Shown: piece after piece, positions 44,540 to 55,119 of the stretch
Layout: every line of letters starts with the position of its first letter
Numbering within the stretch: the first letter of the stretch is position 1
NCBI GenBank assembly: GCA_037974335.1
Contig: CM075759.1
Coordinates: forward strand, 26,143,487 to 26,207,486
DNA length: 64,000 nt
Source of the DNA: Prionace glauca
Taxonomy: Eukaryota; Chordata; Chondrichthyes; Carcharhiniformes; Carcharhinidae
Direction: 5' to 3'
Translations under genes and position numbers: made by a program
Notes under the pieces: generated by a model
Databases searched by the model: none
Told to the model about the DNA's origin: nothing
The model's input: the letters and a program-made list of their open reading frames with translations, nothing else

Positions 44540-44830
44540 TCACAGTGAAAGTGACGTCACGGCAATATGGCGGTTGTCCCCGCCTCTCTGAAGGACCATG
44601 ATGTTCCATCAACGAGCAGGGGCCAGGCCGGAGTGGGCAAGAGGTGACACTGGGCGGAGCAGCCTCCGGGCGTGTTACAGCGATCTCTGATGGCTAGGAA
44701 GGGAAATAGCAGCAGCACAGTCTTTGCTCAAAGGCTTTCCCCGTTCAGCAGCTCTGAGACACTGGGAACCTCTTCAACTGGAATCCTCAGCTCTTACATT
44801 CACCTCCTGTGTTCAGTCATTGTTTCATAG
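44540..44830 (+). promoter_or_regulatory. CpG-rich promoter-like block, copy A
   Basis: Contains a full CRE (TGACGTCA at about 44550) followed by ggcaatatggcgg, a YY1-like AAnATGGCGG placed at a possible ATG, then a GC-rich stretch and gacactgggaacctcttcaa. Copies B (51690-51990) and C (55120-55400) share this order. No linked reading frame was convincing. Confidence 0.5.
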
Positions 44831-45242
44831 ACAACCTCTGTAGGGAAATCAGAAACAAGTTGTTCACATTAAAGGGGATGGGCATCTGGACCATTCTGTT
44901 CAAAAGGCTCTGCTTGCCTTGAAATTTCAATTGAAATGTTCAAGATGAGAATTTATAGATACAAGTCATGTTGCATGTGGAAAGCACATGATGGCACAAT
45001 AAGATCAGTGCAGACATCTCACAGGGTTGTGTGACTGGAGGAGATGCCAGAGAGGCGCGTTTATAAGAGAAAGGGAATACCCAACACACTGCAGTAGTGC
45101 TGCGGGATCAACGGAACTAAAGAGACTTGTATAGAATTGTAAACAGTGCGGTCATGCTGCAGTTCTGGAACAGGTTTTCAGAAATAGAATTTGATCATTG
45201 GTCACAAATTGGTTTACAATACATTTAGCGGCTGTTGTCTCA

Positions 45243-45316
45243 GTGTCTGTGGCGCAATTGGTCAGCGCGTTTGCCTATTAACCAAAAGGTTGGTGGTTCG
45301 AGACCACCCAGGGGCT
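45243..45316 (+). tRNA. tRNA-Asn (ATT anticodon), probably decayed
   Basis: A 74-nt cloverleaf like metazoan tRNA-Asn. D stem GCGC/GCGC, T arm GGTGG-TTCGAGA-CCACC, acceptor GTGTCTG/CAGGGGC with one G-G mismatch. The anticodon loop CTATTAA gives ATT instead of GTT and the last anticodon-stem pair is C-C. A T run (tttt) follows as Pol III terminator. Likely a pseudogene or weak gene. Confidence 0.75.
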
Positions 45317-45554
45317 GGATTTTACTATTTTCTCACCATTAGCATTCACGGTTAAACAGTTGCGGGTTGGCAATGGGTCCATGGGTGTTAATATAAAAAA
45401 AAAAGCTGTCAATTGTTCCCGGCTGCACTGTTGTTTGGTGTTACCAACATTATTTAATGACGATTAATTTCAAATGAAATTACATATATGCTTCCGTTAT
45501 ACTATTAAACATTAAAATAATAGCAAAATGAACTTGTGGCTGAGAATTTGTTCC

Positions 45555-45985
45555 TATTCCATATCCCTGTTTCCATTGATTCCTGGATAGATCATAATTC
45601 TGTCTAACCCAAACTGAAATGTGTTCAATGATGGAACATCAGAACCCTTTGGAGTGGAGAATTCCCAAGATTCACGAGCCTTTGAGTAAAGCAATTTCTC
45701 CTCATCTCAGTCCTAAATCATCAGCGCCTTATCCTGAGATTGTGCCCCCGTGTTTTAGATTCCCAGATCAAGGAGAATAATGTCTCAAATGTTTAATGCT
45801 ATCTATTCTTTCTCGTTAAAGGTGTTGAGATTTTCAATTATTTTATGTTTTTGATTTGGATTCCAGAATCCTCAGATTTTGCGTTTATTCTGTCTAAAAT
45901 GCGGGGATCAGAACTGCACACACTGTTTCAAATGTGGTCTCAACAAAACTCTGAATTACTGTAACAAGAATTCAAACACTTCAAA
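45555..45985 (-). mobile_element. CR1-type LINE 3' fragment within the tRNA palindrome
   Basis: Minus-strand C-terminal block remnants (ttgagtaaagcaatttctcc reversed). Part is mirrored at about 50640-50820, so it predates the palindrome. Confidence 0.6.
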
Positions 45986-46629
45986 ACTTAACTCCGTGCT
46001 CAAGGCTGGAAGGAGAGTGTGACAGTGGATAATTCTCACTGTGTACATTCCTGTAATCAGTCACTGGATCAGAAAGATGAGGTATCTGTGTTTCTTTGTA
46101 CTGTTATCTGTAAACTCCACCTCCTCTCAATGCCGTGTGTCATACATTCGCTTTCCCTGCTTTCCAGGTGAAGCTCGGGTTTACCAACTGCCCGTGTCTG
46201 TATGAAGCAGCTAATTTAACCTTGGAGCTGGACAGCCAGAGGGAGCTGGATGAGAGGCAGCGACAGAAACGGGAAGAGAAGAGACATGATGACGTTTGGT
46301 AAATGACTTGTGCCAGTTCCCCTCCGTGATGAAAGCCTGCCGTGTGTTACCTTCCAAGTTTCACAGGAGCCACAGTGATGGGTTTGGTGGGTTTTGGAAA
46401 TTGAAAGTGTCACATGAGCAGTTTGCAGGACTATTTCACCTCACTGTCCATTTCCTGTTCCAGCTCACAGGAATCACTGATTTCATTGGCTGAAACTGTC
46501 ACTTGTGTCTGATATAAACATGGCAATGTGAAGGAGAAACTTGTATTTGGTGAATAAAAACACAGAAATAAAACAAAAGGCAGGTGGATCATGGATAAAT
46601 TAATATTTTATAAAGACTGTATCAGTTTG

Positions 46630-46701
46630 TACCTGGTGGTCTAGTGGTTAGGATTCGGCGCTTTCACCGCCACGGCTCGGGTTCTATTCCCGGTCAGGGA
46701 A
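46630..46701 (+). tRNA. tRNA-Glu (TTC anticodon)
   Basis: 72 nt. Acceptor TACCTGG/TCAGGGA has one A-G mismatch at pair 2-71. D arm GTCTAGTGGTTAGGAT, anticodon stem-loop CGGCG-CTTTCAC-CGCCA with one terminal mismatch, T arm CCGGG-like with TTCTATT loop. Close to consensus with three or four changes; T54-T55-C56 is kept but G57 is T. Activity is uncertain. Confidence 0.75.
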
Positions 46702-47103
46702 TGTAGATTTATTGCTGGACAACAATCCTGTGTTACTTCCCGGTCGGAATCAGGATCAGGGAGATTTCCTCCTTAATAACTGAATTGGAAATGTCACATT
46801 CAAAGAAAAAACTAGAGCGACAGCTTACAAAGCGCTGCTGATACAAAATGCGGATGTTTATTGGAAGAAAGATGAAAATGATGCATTAATGAATGGGTAG
46901 AAATCATTTCGCCCTCAGATATTTGCGAGACGAACGCTTTTTAAATGTTGGTGTTGGGGATAAGTTGTACAATCAGATTGGAAGTAAGGGTTATCTTCCT
47001 GAATTCAGTGACATGGGCTCTCAGTCTGACCATCGGAACCTGCAGTAACACAGCCTAGTTGAACATTGCAGACAGGCAGTTTTGCTCGGTTGCGCTTCCA
47101 GCT

Positions 47104-47176
47104 GTTTCTGTAGTGTAGTGGTTATCACATTCGCCTCACACGCCAAAGGTCCCCGGTTCGAAACTCGGCAGAAATA
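47104..47176 (+). tRNA. tRNA-Val (CAC anticodon), probably decayed
   Basis: 73 nt. Acceptor GTTTCTG/CAGAAAT, D arm GTGTAGTGGTTATCAC, anticodon loop CTCACAC with one C-C mismatch in its stem, T loop TTCGAAA with a mismatch in the T stem (CCCGG/CTCGG). No T-run terminator close behind. Confidence 0.75.
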
Positions 47177-48111
47177 TTCATTAAATTTCCTCATAGCGGG
47201 TAAGGGGAAAATTGCTTGATTTCAGCTTGTTCATCATGAAGCGAACTTCGAATCTCCTCTACCTTCCTTCGAATAATCTCCATCAATTATACTCAGTAAT
47301 AAAAGCAAATTACTGCGGATGCTGGAATCGGAAACGAAAAGGGAAGAAACTGGGAAATCTCACAAGGACTGGTCGCATCTATAAGGAGTGAAAGGAGCTG
47401 AGGTTTCGAGTCGAGATGACATTTTTGTCAAAGCTCATTGTACAATTGTACTCAGTACATGTTTCACTATTCAGTGTCAATGCATTATTTAACACACATG
47501 TCTTCATTAAGGAATGAATATTTCTGGATTTGAACAGCCCTGAATTACAACCGTAACTGATCAACAAAATGAATCGAGTCACCGGGTAGAACAGATCACA
47601 ATTTGAAGATTGAACATAGCCAGCTTTTTACCAATAAGTCAACTAGATCGGAATGGAAGAGATTTAAGAATTATCTGTTAGTGACCCTTGAGCTTTTTTT
47701 AAATATGGTCTTTTCCCTCAAACGTCTGAATGTTTTTTTCTCCAGTTTCTTAGAGATGAAAACCGATTTGGAAAACATTCTTCTGTGAAATGTGCGTCAT
47801 TTCCTCTAGTTCACTTACAGTATCACTTGTATCTGTCTTTTTGAGCACACAATACCATCAGATATTTCAGATGGTGATTAACCATATTAGTCTGCAGCTA
47901 TAAACCCTCTAAATTCTGTTGGAGACTGAACGGGATGGGAATAAGTGCTCGATGTCAAAATCAAACTTTCCTGTCAGCTCGGCAAAAACAAATTATTTCA
48001 CAGAAAGTATTTGAGGGTGATGTCAGAACAATGATACCAAGCCTTTAACATCGAGGTTCGGATAATGTAGAACAGCAAAATGAAACCAAGCAAATTTTCT
48101 TCCCCGACATG

Positions 48112-48116
48112 AAAAA
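48112..48116 (-). terminator. Pol III terminator of tRNA-Val
   Basis: Five consecutive T on the minus strand, 10 nt after the end of the tRNA-Val at 48127-48199. Confidence 0.6.
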
Positions 48117-48126
48117 GCTTAATGAA

Positions 48127-48199
48127 AGTTTCTGCCCGGTTTCGAACCAGGGACCTTTCGCGTGTGAGGCGAATGTGATAACCACTACACTACAGAAAC
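48127..48199 (-). tRNA. tRNA-Val (CAC anticodon), best preserved copy
   Basis: 73 nt with perfect acceptor pairing GTTTCTG/CAGAAAC, D arm GTGTAGTGGTTATCAC, anticodon stem TTCGC/GCGAA with loop CTCACAC, and T arm CCTGG-TTCGAAA-CCGGG with one T-G pair. Internal A and B boxes are intact (TAGTGTAGTGG, GGTTCGAAACC), and a TTTTT terminator follows. The only oddity is a T discriminator. This is the most likely active tRNA gene in the cluster. Confidence 0.88.
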
Positions 48200-48209
48200 A
48201 GCTGGAAGC

Positions 48210-49090
48210 CCAACAGAGCAAAACTGACTGTCTGCAATGTTCAAGTGTCGATGGATGAGTCAAGTGTAATATCCTGTTCTTACAAGGGCATCTGTCAAAA
48301 ACGACACTGCACAGACTCCTGTGTTCATCCAGAGCTCTTGGACATCAGCCACAAAGGCATAAATTTAAACCAATTCCGGCAGTGGTGGAGTTGTAAAACC
48401 ATTGCCTCCAGAGAGATTGGAGCCTAAATCCAGCGCCTTTGGTCGCCCCGTCACTCTGCGGGTGTGGCAATCATGTTGTGATAATCATGTGATTTCATTG
48501 CATTGAGATTGAAATAGATCAAAATCCGTGGAGTTGGGATTTTAGCAAATTTACCTCAGGTCAACAAAGTGTTAATCTCCAATTGGACTCTGCAAACGAG
48601 CAAAGTGAGACTCTGTCTCCACCCATTTCTGATTGAAAACAGCATTGAGAAGACACAGGTCATGTTTTCCTACATGTACGGCACAATGTCAATGTGCTTT
48701 CACCTTGTTTGTGTTTGGCATTGATATTGCAGTGTGTGCAGAGTATGTGCCTGCCTGAGAAGGGATTGATGGGAAGAAGCAAAGTCTGTTTTTTAAAAGA
48801 GAGCCAGGTAAAAGATGATCAAATTGTGAGTCGTTTCTTTGAAATTTGCTGCAGAGAGTGAAGGTAAAAGTGTGGTGAAGGGTGGGGAGCGCAGATGTTT
48901 TTCAGAGAAGTGCGATGAGGAGCTCAGTATTTGAAGGTGAGAGTGTGTTTGCCGCTGTGTGAGTGTTATAAGACAAAGAAAGAGGGAAAGTGATGTAAAT
49001 GTTGAAAAGTAACATGAAGCAAATGGTTAAGAGATTGAGGAGGTTGAAGTGGGTGGGCAAAATAGAATTGCACAGGAAGAGTGTAGACTG
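48210..49090. other. Palindrome loop, no gene seen
   Basis: Sequence between tRNA-Val and tRNA-Gly in the centre of the palindrome. Nothing recognised. Confidence 0.5.
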
Positions 49091-49096
49091 AATGGG

Positions 49097-49101
49097 AAAA
49101 A
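49097..49101 (-). terminator. Pol III terminator of tRNA-Gly
   Basis: Five consecutive T on the minus strand, 7 nt after the tRNA-Gly 3' end. Confidence 0.5.
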
Positions 49102-49108
49102 GGGACTT

Positions 49109-49179
49109 TGTATTGGCCGGGAATCAAATCCGGGGTTCCCGTGTGGTAGGCGAGAATTCCACCACTGAACCACCAATGC
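49109..49179 (-). tRNA. tRNA-Gly-like (ACC anticodon), probably decayed
   Basis: 71 nt matching tRNA-Gly(GCC) consensus with scattered changes. Acceptor GCATTGG/CCAATAC has one mismatch, D arm GTTCAGTGGTGGAATTC, anticodon loop CTACCAC instead of CTGCCAC, T loop TTTGATT instead of TTCGATT. Several changes look like CpG decay. It has no partner in the left arm. Confidence 0.75.
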
Positions 49180-49279
49180 TCCTCGTAATAACATAGTCCC
49201 CACATGTTCTCTCTTCCTTCACACTCAGCAAGATTATAATTTTCTCACTTTGCCCCACTTTCTAACCCACTGCAGCGCA

Positions 49280-49560
49280 GATCAGCGATGGTCATTTAGG
49301 GCTAAGATAAGGAGAAATTACTTCACTCAAAGAGCAAGAATCTTTGACATTCTCTATACCTGACAGTTATGTATGCCCCATCATCGAGCATATTTAAGGT
49401 TGTGATAAACAGGTTTCTGATTTCTTGGAGAGTTTAGGGATACCGGGAGCTGGTGGAAAAACTAAGTTGTACCCCAAGATCAGCCATGATGGTACTGAAT
49501 GGTGTTAATCTCGATGGACCGAGTGGTCTGCTTCTCCTCCTATGATTCCTGTTAGAACAG
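49280..49560 (+). mobile_element. CR1-type LINE 3' tail
   Basis: Plus-strand C-terminal remnant (aggagaaattacttcactca) followed by a tail gatcagccatgatggtactg..ctcctcctatgatt. Degraded. Confidence 0.6.
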
Positions 49561-49703
49561 AAACAGAAAGGACTGCAATTTCTCAGCAGGGTTTGTGACA
49601 AATGTAGAGCAAGACAGAGAGTTAAGTTTCCGAGTTCAATATGATTCTTTTCAAACCAGTAACTGAATGTGAATTATAACAAGTAGCACAACATCGAGAC
49701 TGC

Positions 49704-50076
49704 AAACACTTCCAGTATCACTTGTGTCTGTCTGTTTGAGCACACAATGCGATCAGATATTTCAGATGGTGATTCGTCTGCAGCTATAAATCCATTAAAT
49801 TCTGTTGTAGACTGAACGAGGTACGAATAAATGCTCGGTGTCAAAATTGAACATTCCTGTCAGTGCACCTTATTTCACAGAAAGTATTTGAGGGTAAAAT
49901 CAGAGCAATGATGTCATGCCTTTAACACCAAGGTCAGATAATTCTGAGCAACAAACTGAAATCAAATAATTTCACCTTACCCGACATAAGAAAGTTTAAT
50001 GAATGCTTCTGTTCGGTTTTGAACCGAGGACCTTCCGCATGTGAGGCGAATGTGATAACCACTACACTACAGAAAC
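49704..50076. repeat. Direct repeat unit 2 (flank plus tRNA-Val)
   Basis: Same orientation as 47818-48199, about 1.89 kb away. See that entry. Confidence 0.75.
50004..50076 (-). tRNA. tRNA-Val (CAC anticodon), decayed
   Basis: 73 nt. Acceptor GTTTCTG/CAGAAGC has one T-G pair, anticodon CAC kept but loop position 38 is T, T loop TTCAAAA with G57 lost. No close terminator. Mirror partner of 47104-47176. Confidence 0.7.
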
Positions 50077-50482
50077 AGCTGGAAGAGGGGTGGAGCAAAC
50101 CTGCCTCTCTGCAATGTCCAACTACACTGTGTTACTGCAGCTTCCGATGGTCAGACTGAGAGCCCATGTCACTGAATTCAGGAAGATAACCGTTACTTTC
50201 AAGCTGATTGTACAATTCATCCCGAACAGCAAAATTTCAAAACGTTCGTCTCGCAAATATCTAAGAGAGCAATGATTTTTACCCATTTATTAATGCATAA
50301 TTTCTCCTATAATCATCCGCATTTTGTATCATCAGCGCTTTGTAACCTGTCGCTCCATGTTTTCTTTAAATGTGACATTTCCAATTCAGACACTGAAGAG
50401 GAAATCTCCTTGATACTGATTCCGACAGAACTGGTGTAGGCCGGGAAGTAATGCAGGATTGTTGTACAGTAACAAATCTATC

Positions 50483-50554
50483 TTCCCTAAACAGAAATCG
50501 AACCCAGGCTGTGATGGTGAAAGCGCTGAATCCTAACCACTGGACCACCAGGGA
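50483..50554 (-). tRNA. tRNA-Glu (TTC anticodon), pseudogene
   Basis: 72 nt. Acceptor TCCCTGG/TTAGGGA still pairs with G-T pairs, the D arm and the loop CTTTCAC are kept, but the anticodon stem CAGCG/CATCA barely pairs. Mirror partner of 46630-46701. Confidence 0.7.
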
Positions 50555-50639
50555 AGCTGATGGGGAGCTTTATAAAATATTAATTTATCCATGAGCCACC
50601 TGCCTTTTCTTTTATTTCTACACAGACACAATCTTAGGA

Positions 50640-50820
50640 TAAGGCGCTGATGATTTAGGACTGAGATGAGGAGAAATTGCTTCACTCAAAGGCTCGTGAA
50701 TCTTGGAATTCTCTACTCCGGAGGGTTGTGATGTTCCATCATTGAACACATTTCAGTTTGGGTCAGACAGATTTATGAGCTATCCAGGAATGAATGGAAA
50801 CAGGGATACTGAATTGGAAC
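50640..50820 (+). mobile_element. CR1-type LINE 3' fragment (mirror of 45.56-45.75 kb)
   Basis: Plus-strand remnant atgaggagaaattgcttcac..ggagggttgtgatgttccat, mirrored in the left arm. Confidence 0.6.
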
Positions 50821-51065
50821 AAATGCTCAGCCACAAGTTCATTTTTCTATTTTTTTTTTAACCTTAAGGTTTAATAGAAGTATATTTATATATAATGTTA
50901 GACGTAATATGTTTGAAGTCAATTGTCATTAAATAATGTTGGAAACACCAGATAACAGTACAGCCGGGAAGAATTGACAGCTTTTTTTTATTGAGGCTCA
51001 CGGACCCATTGCCAACTGGCAACGGTTTACCTGTGAATGCTGACGGTGAGAAAATAGTAAAATTC

Positions 51066-51135
51066 CGTTCCTGGGTGGCCTCGAACCACCAACCCTTCGG
51101 TTAACAGCCGAACGCGCTAATTGCGCTACAGAGAC
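51066..51135 (-). tRNA. tRNA-Asn (GTT anticodon) with shortened D loop
   Basis: 70 nt. Acceptor GTCTCTG/CAGGAAC, perfect anticodon arm TTCGG-CTGTTAA-CCGAA, T arm GGTGG-TTCGAGG-CCACC, G discriminator and a TTTT terminator 4 nt beyond. The D loop is AATTA, lacking four bases including the conserved GG that contacts the T loop, so folding and activity are doubtful. Mirror partner of 45243-45316. Confidence 0.78.
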
Positions 51136-51689
51136 TGAGGTAACAGCTAGTAAGTATATTCTAAACTTGTGTGTCAATGACCATAATTCTATTTCTGAAA
51201 GCCTGTTCCAGAACCGCAGCATGACCGCACTGTTTACAATTCTATACAAGTCTCTTTAGCTCCGTTGATCCCGCAGCACTGCTGCAGTGTGTTGGTTATT
51301 CCCTTTCTCCTATGAACGGGCAGGTAAAATTAATCCATGTCTCTGATCACAGGGAGGAATTCAACGGGAGGGAAGGGAACTGACCATCAGTAGCCCAACG
51401 ATCCAATACTTTCCACTCAATCATCTATCTCAATCACTCAACTTTTCTACTATAAATGCGTATCTCTGACGTGTCGTGCAGTCACACAACCCTGTGAGAT
51501 GTCTGCACTGATCTTATTGTATAATCATGAACGTTCCACATGCAACATGACTTGTACCTATAAATTCTCATCTTGAACATTTCAATTCAATATTCAAAGT
51601 GAGCAGGGCCTTTTGAGCAGAATGGTCCAGATTCCCATCCCCTTTAATGTGAACACGTTGTTTCTGATTTCACTGCAGAGATAGTCTAT

Positions 51690-51990
51690 TCGACAAGGAA
51701 TGAACAGGGGAGGGTGTGGGGATGTGGTGAATGTAAGAAGCTGACGTTTCCAGTTGAAGAGGTTCCCAGTGTTTCTGAGCAGCTGAACTGGGGAAGTCTT
51801 TGGGCAGAGACTGTGGTGCTGCTGTTTCCCTTCCTGACCACCAGGGGACGCTGTAACACGCCCGTGCGCTGCTCCGCCCAGTGTCACCTCTTGCCCACTC
51901 TAGGCCAACCGTTGCTCGTTGGCGGAACATCCGGGTCCTGTAGAGAGGCGGGGCTTGCCGCCATATTGCCTTGACGTCACCATCAGCCGC
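51690..51990 (-). promoter_or_regulatory. CpG-rich promoter-like block, copy B
   Basis: On the minus strand: CRE TGACGTCA (about 51975), ggcaatatggcggc with a YY1-like motif at a possible ATG, cgccaacgagcaac, ggtgacactgggcggagcag, and gacactgggaacctcttcaa. Mirror partner of copy A and direct relative of copy C. Confidence 0.5.
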
Positions 51991-52344
51991 TCCCCGCCCC
52001 CACCTTTTAGTTCAAAAGAAAGAAGAAAAAGCGACGGCCTGGAAATGTAGAAATTCCCACCGGAAATTCCGTCATGAGGGACATTACCATCTCTGCCATA
52101 CAGAAGGGCAACCAATGGAGTGGGAGCAGCAGATACCTGGGGAACAGCCGCCACTTGGAGGTTCCCCCCATCCCCGACTTGCAAATATCTCAGCCGTTCC
52201 TTCACTGTGGCTGGGTGCAAAATCCAAGAGCTCCCTCGCTAACAGCACCCTGGGTGTACCTACACTACAAGGAGACTGCGGTGGGCTCGGGACGGCAGCT
52301 CACTCGCCACCTTCTCAAGCGGTCAGTTACGGTTGGGCAATGAA

Positions 52345-53975
52345 TGCGAGGAAACCGGAGCACCCGGAGGAAACCCACGCAACCACAGGGAGAATCTGCA
52401 AACTCCCACAGACACTGGCCCAAATCCATGTGCCTGCACAGCTAGCAGTGATAGTCACTGAGCTGTTGTGGTGCCCATCTGCTGGTCCAGTTTTAAGCAC
52501 ACAAACGACGTGAAGTACTAGGCCACTCTCGAAACATCCAAGAGCAGCCCACGCACGACCCACCGTGTGAATGCCCCTCATTAGACAACAAGGTGGACAG
52601 ACACACCTGCGGAGTAAAAGAGACAAAACATCAACACATGTAGCATTAGATTTCCAGGAATGTCCCGAGGCTCTGACCCTTATTTAAAACTGTCTCCTAT
52701 AAGCCTCCATCCCTGTTTCGCTCATGTGCCTATTTAAGTAAACCTTAAACAAGTCCAGTGTGCCTGCCTCCACCACCTTACTTGGCAGTGAATTCCATAC
52801 CCCCACAACCCTCTGTGTGAAAAACCTCCCTCTAGCACCCAAATTATACCTCTCCCCCCTCACCTTAAGCCCGTGGCCCCTCGTGATATTTGTTTCCAAT
52901 CTAGGAAAAAGCCTGCCACTGTTTATCTATACCCTTTATTATTTTACACACCTCGATCAGATCCCCCCTTAATCTCCGTCTTTCTAAGGAAAAGAGCCCC
53001 AATTTACCCAATCTTTCCTCATCACCCAATCCTTCCATACCAAGCAGCATCCTGGGAAACCTTTGCACTCTCTCCAAGGTCTCCACGTCCTTCCGGTAAT
53101 AAGGTGACCAGAAATGGACGCACTACTCCAAATGCGGTCTAACCAACATTCTGTACAACTATAGCATTATACTCTATACCCCTTCCTATAAAGGCTAGCA
53201 TACCATAAGCTTTCTTCGCAACCTTCTCCACCTGTGTTGCTACCTTTAGAGACTTGTGCACTTGCACTCCCAGGTCCCTCTGCATTTCTATACTCTTAAT
53301 AGGTCTACCCTTTTTCATGAAACTCCTCTCTACATTATTCCTTCCAAAATGCGTCACCTCGCATTTATCAGGATTAAATTCCATCTGCCATTTAGCTGCC
53401 CAGTATACCAACCTATCTATATCGTGCTGTGTCACCTGACACTCCTCCTCACCATCCGCCAATCCAACCATCTTTGTGTCATCTGCAAACTTGCTGATCA
53501 CACCACGTACGCCCTCTTCCAAGTCGTTTATATATATTACGAATTGAAGAGGTCCCAGAACTGAGCCCTGTGGCACACCACTGGTGACATACCTCCAGCT
53601 AGAAAAGGACCCTTCCACTACTACTCTCTGTCTCCTGTTACCTAGCCAGTTTTCAATCCATCTAGATACCTGTCCCTGTATCCCATGAGCCTTAACCTTT
53701 TCAACCAACCTACCGTGAGGGACTCTGTCAAACGCCTTACTGAAATCCATATGGATGACATCAACGGCTCACCCATCGTCAACCGTTTTTGTCACGTCCT
53801 CAAAACTTTCTACCAGATTCGTAAGGCAAGACTTCCCCTTAACAAAGCCGTGCTGTGTATCCCTAATCAGATCGCAATGCTCCAAATGCCTATACATCCT
53901 ATCCCTAAGAGTTTTTTCCAACAACTTCCCTACTGCTGACATCAAACTCACCAGCCTATAATTACCAGGGTTATC
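52345..53975 (-). mobile_element. CR1 LINE with composite V-SINE-like 3' tail, 5'-truncated
   Basis: The minus strand shows motif A (MDFSKAFDRVPHGRL near 53745), motif B (SGVPQGSVLGPLQF), motif C (FADDTK), and KCEVTHFGRNN in one open frame (53750-53139). The C-terminal block follows in other frames to 52690 and then the composite tail with the V-SINE core (52345-52480). It is the clearest evidence that core and LINE belong to one family. A few breaks make it inactive. Confidence 0.85.
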
Positions 53976-53984
53976 CCGACTCGA

Positions 53985-54360
53985 GATCCCTCATCTCGGT
54001 GCAAAACGGTTGTCCTTTTATTCTAAGGCTGTGCCCTCGGATCATAGTCTCTCCTACAAATGGAAGCATCTTCCTCATGTCCACTCTATCCAGACCTTTC
54101 AGTATTCTGTAGGTTTCAATGAGGACCCCCCTCATCTTTCTAAACTCCGAGTACAGACCCAGAGTCCTCAAACGCTCCTCCACTCTCCAGCTTTTCATTC
54201 CCGGGATCATTCTTGTGAATCTCTTCTGGATCTTCTCCAGGACCAGCACATTCTTTCTTTAATACAGGCCCAAATTTGTTCACAATAATCCAAAGGTAGT
54301 CTGACCAGAGCCTTATAAACCTTCAGCAGTACATCCCTGGTTTTGGTGGCACAAATTATT
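53985..54360 (-). mobile_element. CR1-type LINE C-terminal fragment
   Basis: Minus-strand remnants VLEKIQKRFTRMIPGMKSWR and RKMRGVLIETYRILKGLDRV; a different subfamily from its neighbour. Confidence 0.75.
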
Positions 54361-54549
54361 TTAATTTCTAAATGTGGCAAAGACCTTGAGGTTAACAAAT
54401 AAAACTCAGCTGATAAAGTCATTTATTACATGTCAATGTCCCAGATTGGTCTGTCATGGTTAACCTAACAACAGGAGATTCAGATACAGCTTCCAGTCGC
54501 TTTCTCATCTGCTGGGGTTTTAATTGATTTATCTTTTGATTCGATTTAT

Positions 54550-54835
54550 TATTGTCACATATATTAACATTCATTGTAAAGTATTGTTTCTTACGCACTA
54601 GACAAGCAGAGCATGACATTCATAGAGAAGGAGAGAGTGCAAAATGTAGAGTTACAGTCACTGTTCAGGTGTAGCAATGCAGTACAGAGTACTATTGCAA
54701 GACAGATCCATTCAAAAAGTTGACAGCAGCTGGGAAGAAGCTGTTCCTGAATTGGTTGTAACGGAACCTCAGACGTAGAGGCTGAGCCGTGTCAAACTGT
54801 GAGACAATCAGAAAGAATGTTTTCCATGGTGAATT
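54550..54835 (+). mobile_element. Unclassified interspersed repeat
   Basis: The phrases gtaaagtattgtttcttacg and agcagctgggaagaagctgt have the look of a high-copy repeat end that I associate with cartilaginous fish. Family not identified. Confidence 0.4.
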
Positions 54836-55119
54836 TGTAAAAGTTGCTGAGAGTCACAGGGAGCATGTTAAATTTCCTTCGTCTGTCTGTGATTGTCTTG
54901 GACAAATATTAAACTGGAGAGATGATAATGTTTGAATTGTAATATCTAATGGTGTAAAGTATCTGGGAGCAGAGTGGATTTGATAAAGGCTGGAATACAG
55001 ACTGGGGGAATGAGCGGGAAGATGTTGTGCTGAATGAATGGTTCTTCTTGTCGGACAGGGATGGATGGAGAGAGGGAAGGAGGGTGAGGTGAACAGAGGG
55101 AGGATGAGATGGACGGATG

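Larger units (their letters stand above)
44530..47240. repeat. Left arm of the tRNA palindrome
   Basis: Diverged reverse complement of 49940-51990, with promoter-like block, tRNA-Asn, tRNA-Glu and tRNA-Val in mirrored order. The left arm has about 800 bp more between Asn and Glu (roughly 45755-46555), absent from the right arm. Confidence 0.85.
47818..48199. repeat. Direct repeat unit 1 (flank plus tRNA-Val)
   Basis: This unit resembles 49704-50076 in the same orientation over about 380 bp (atcagatatttcagatggtg, then cacagaaagtatttgagggt), ending in the minus-strand tRNA-Val. It shows that a tandem duplication also took part in building the cluster. Confidence 0.75.
49940..51990. repeat. Right arm of the tRNA palindrome
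   Basis: Mirror of 44530-47240 with tRNA-Val, tRNA-Glu, tRNA-Asn and promoter-like block B, all on the minus strand. Confidence 0.85.

Noticed and set aside
51970-52513. 180-codon plus-strand frame
   Set aside because: Runs across the promoter-like block and into reversed SINE/LINE tail sequence; no domain.
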